Shown: one piece after another, positions 6,402 through 7,111 of the stretch
Position numbering within the stretch: the stretch's first letter is position 1
How the letters are laid out: each line of letters begins with the position of its first letter
Assembly (NCBI GenBank): GCA_013698395.1
Contig: JACCUZ010000167.1
Location: 1-7,111, forward strand
DNA: 7,111 bases
Direction: 5' to 3'
DNA from: Sporichthyaceae bacterium
Lineage (GTDB): Bacteria > Actinomycetota > Actinomycetes > JACCUZ01
The notes under the pieces: generated by a model
What the model was told of the DNA's origin: nothing
Seen by the model: the letters and a program-made list of their open reading frames with translations, nothing else
Database searches by the model: none
Position numbers and translations under genes: made by a program

Positions 6402-7111
6402 ATGAGCAGCCCGACCCCGGCCCCCGGGGCGACCGAGGTGCCCGACAGCATCGACATCCACACCACCGCGGGCAAGCTCGCGGACCTTCACCGGCGCAAC
6501 GACGAGGCGGCGCACGCCGGGTCCGCGCGGGCGGTCGAGAAGCAGCACGCCAAGGGCAAGATGACCGCTCGGGAGCGGATCGAGACGCTGCTCGACGAGG
6601 GCTCGTTCGTCGAGATGGACGAGCTCGCCCGACACCGCTCAACGGCCTTCGGGTTGGCAGACTCCCGGCCCTATGGCGACGGCGTCGTCACCGGCCAGGG
6701 CACCGTTGACGGCCGGCCGGTTTGCGTCTTCGCGCAGGACTTCACCGTGTTCGGTGGGTCCCTCGGCGAGGTCTTCGGGGAGAAGATCGTCAAGGTCCTG
6801 GACCTGGCGCTGAAGATCGGCTGCCCCGTCGTTGGCATCAACGACTCCGGAGGCGCCCGCATCCAGGAGGGTGTGGTCTCCCTCGGCCTCTACGGCGACA
6901 TCTTCTACCGCAACGTGATGGCCTCGGGTGTGGTGCCGCAGATCTCCCTGATCATGGGCCCGTGCGCGGGCGGTGCCGTCTACTCCCCCGCCATCACCGA
7001 CTTCACCGTCATGGTCGATCAGAAGTCGTACATGTTCATCACCGGACCCGACGTCATCAAGACCGTCACCGGCGAGGACGTGACCCAGGAGGACCTGGGC
7101 GGCGCGCGCAC
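6402..7111 (+). CDS. accD5: Propionyl-CoA (acyl-CoA) carboxylase beta subunit, AccD5-like, N-terminal part (3' truncated by window)
   Basis: It transfers carboxyl from carboxybiotin to propionyl-CoA and possibly acetyl-CoA, making methylmalonyl-CoA for propionate and odd-chain/branched metabolism and lipid synthesis. 236 residues are visible, about the N-terminal carboxyltransferase domain. The first ~20 residues are Pro/Thr-rich and variable. TTAGKLADLHRRNDEA (21-36), KMTARERIETLLDEGSF (53-69), GINDSGGARIQEGV (145-158), GPCAGGAVYSPAITDF (186-201) and FITGPDVIKTVTGEDV (212-227) closely resemble streptomycete PccB and mycobacterial AccD5. ATG 6402 is the only in-frame start near the conserved region, and no ribosome site precedes it. 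The residue that separates propionyl from acetyl preference (Asp422 in S. coelicolor PccB) is outside the window, so substrate remains a family inference. A small epsilon subunit gene often follows accD5, also out of view. Confidence 0.92.
   Translation, partial: MSSPTPAPGATEVPDSIDIHTTAGKLADLHRRNDEAAHAGSARAVEKQHAKGKMTARERIETLLDEGSFVEMDELARHRSTAFGLADSRPYGDGVVTGQGTVDGRPVCVFAQDFTVFGGSLGEVFGEKIVKVLDLALKIGCPVVGINDSGGARIQEGVVSLGLYGDIFYRNVMASGVVPQISLIMGPCAGGAVYSPAITDFTVMVDQKSYMFITGPDVIKTVTGEDVTQEDLGGAR

Noticed and set aside
5663..6709. 348-residue plus-strand open frame running through birA into the accD5 start
   Set aside because: Out of frame with the AccD5-like protein and antisense to birA; the ATG at 6395 belongs to this frame and is not a carboxylase start.

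Overview
The window is very GC-rich, uses GTG starts freely and packs genes tightly. It carries a birA / accD5 divergent pair with a PH-domain membrane protein next to birA. That combination is typical of Actinobacteria; from memory, Mycobacterium tuberculosis has the same trio around Rv3278c-Rv3280. The RTX-like protein and the leucine-degradation genes beside it would suit a soil-type actinobacterium such as a member of the Nocardioidaceae, but the genus cannot be fixed from sequence reading alone.

Layout. Bases 1-706 (+) are the 3' end of a secreted, calcium-binding RTX-type repeat protein whose start lies outside the window. It converges, across only 28 bp, with a six-gene minus-strand array read from right to left: birA (biotin protein ligase), a two-TM bacterial PH-domain protein, a class III adenylate cyclase with an N-terminal regulatory domain, an enoyl-CoA hydratase, a hydroxymethylglutaryl-CoA lyase, and an acyl-CoA carboxylase carboxyltransferase (beta) subunit. 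Gaps between these genes are 27, -4 (overlap), 11, 5 and 1 nt, so they probably form one transcription unit. At the right edge a second, different carboxyltransferase (accD5-like, propionyl-CoA carboxylase beta) begins on the plus strand and runs out of the window.

How the genes fit together. The last three operon genes match three consecutive steps of leucine catabolism: methylcrotonyl-CoA to methylglutaconyl-CoA, then to HMG-CoA, then to acetyl-CoA plus acetoacetate. BirA would attach biotin to the carrier domain of the biotin-carboxylase subunits that work with both carboxyltransferases; no such alpha subunit is encoded here. The cyclase and membrane protein may add a signalling layer, but that is inference.

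The most interesting non-coding detail is the 20-bp gap between the divergent birA and accD5 start codons. It holds a palindrome-like TACGCTA that reads as a TANNNT -10 element in both directions, 7 and 8 nt from the two start codons. This is the geometry expected of two leaderless transcripts fired from one symmetric promoter. Otherwise the window is mostly ordinary metabolism. I see no RNA genes, mobile elements, CRISPR or prophage, and no stretch over 300 bases without a gene.
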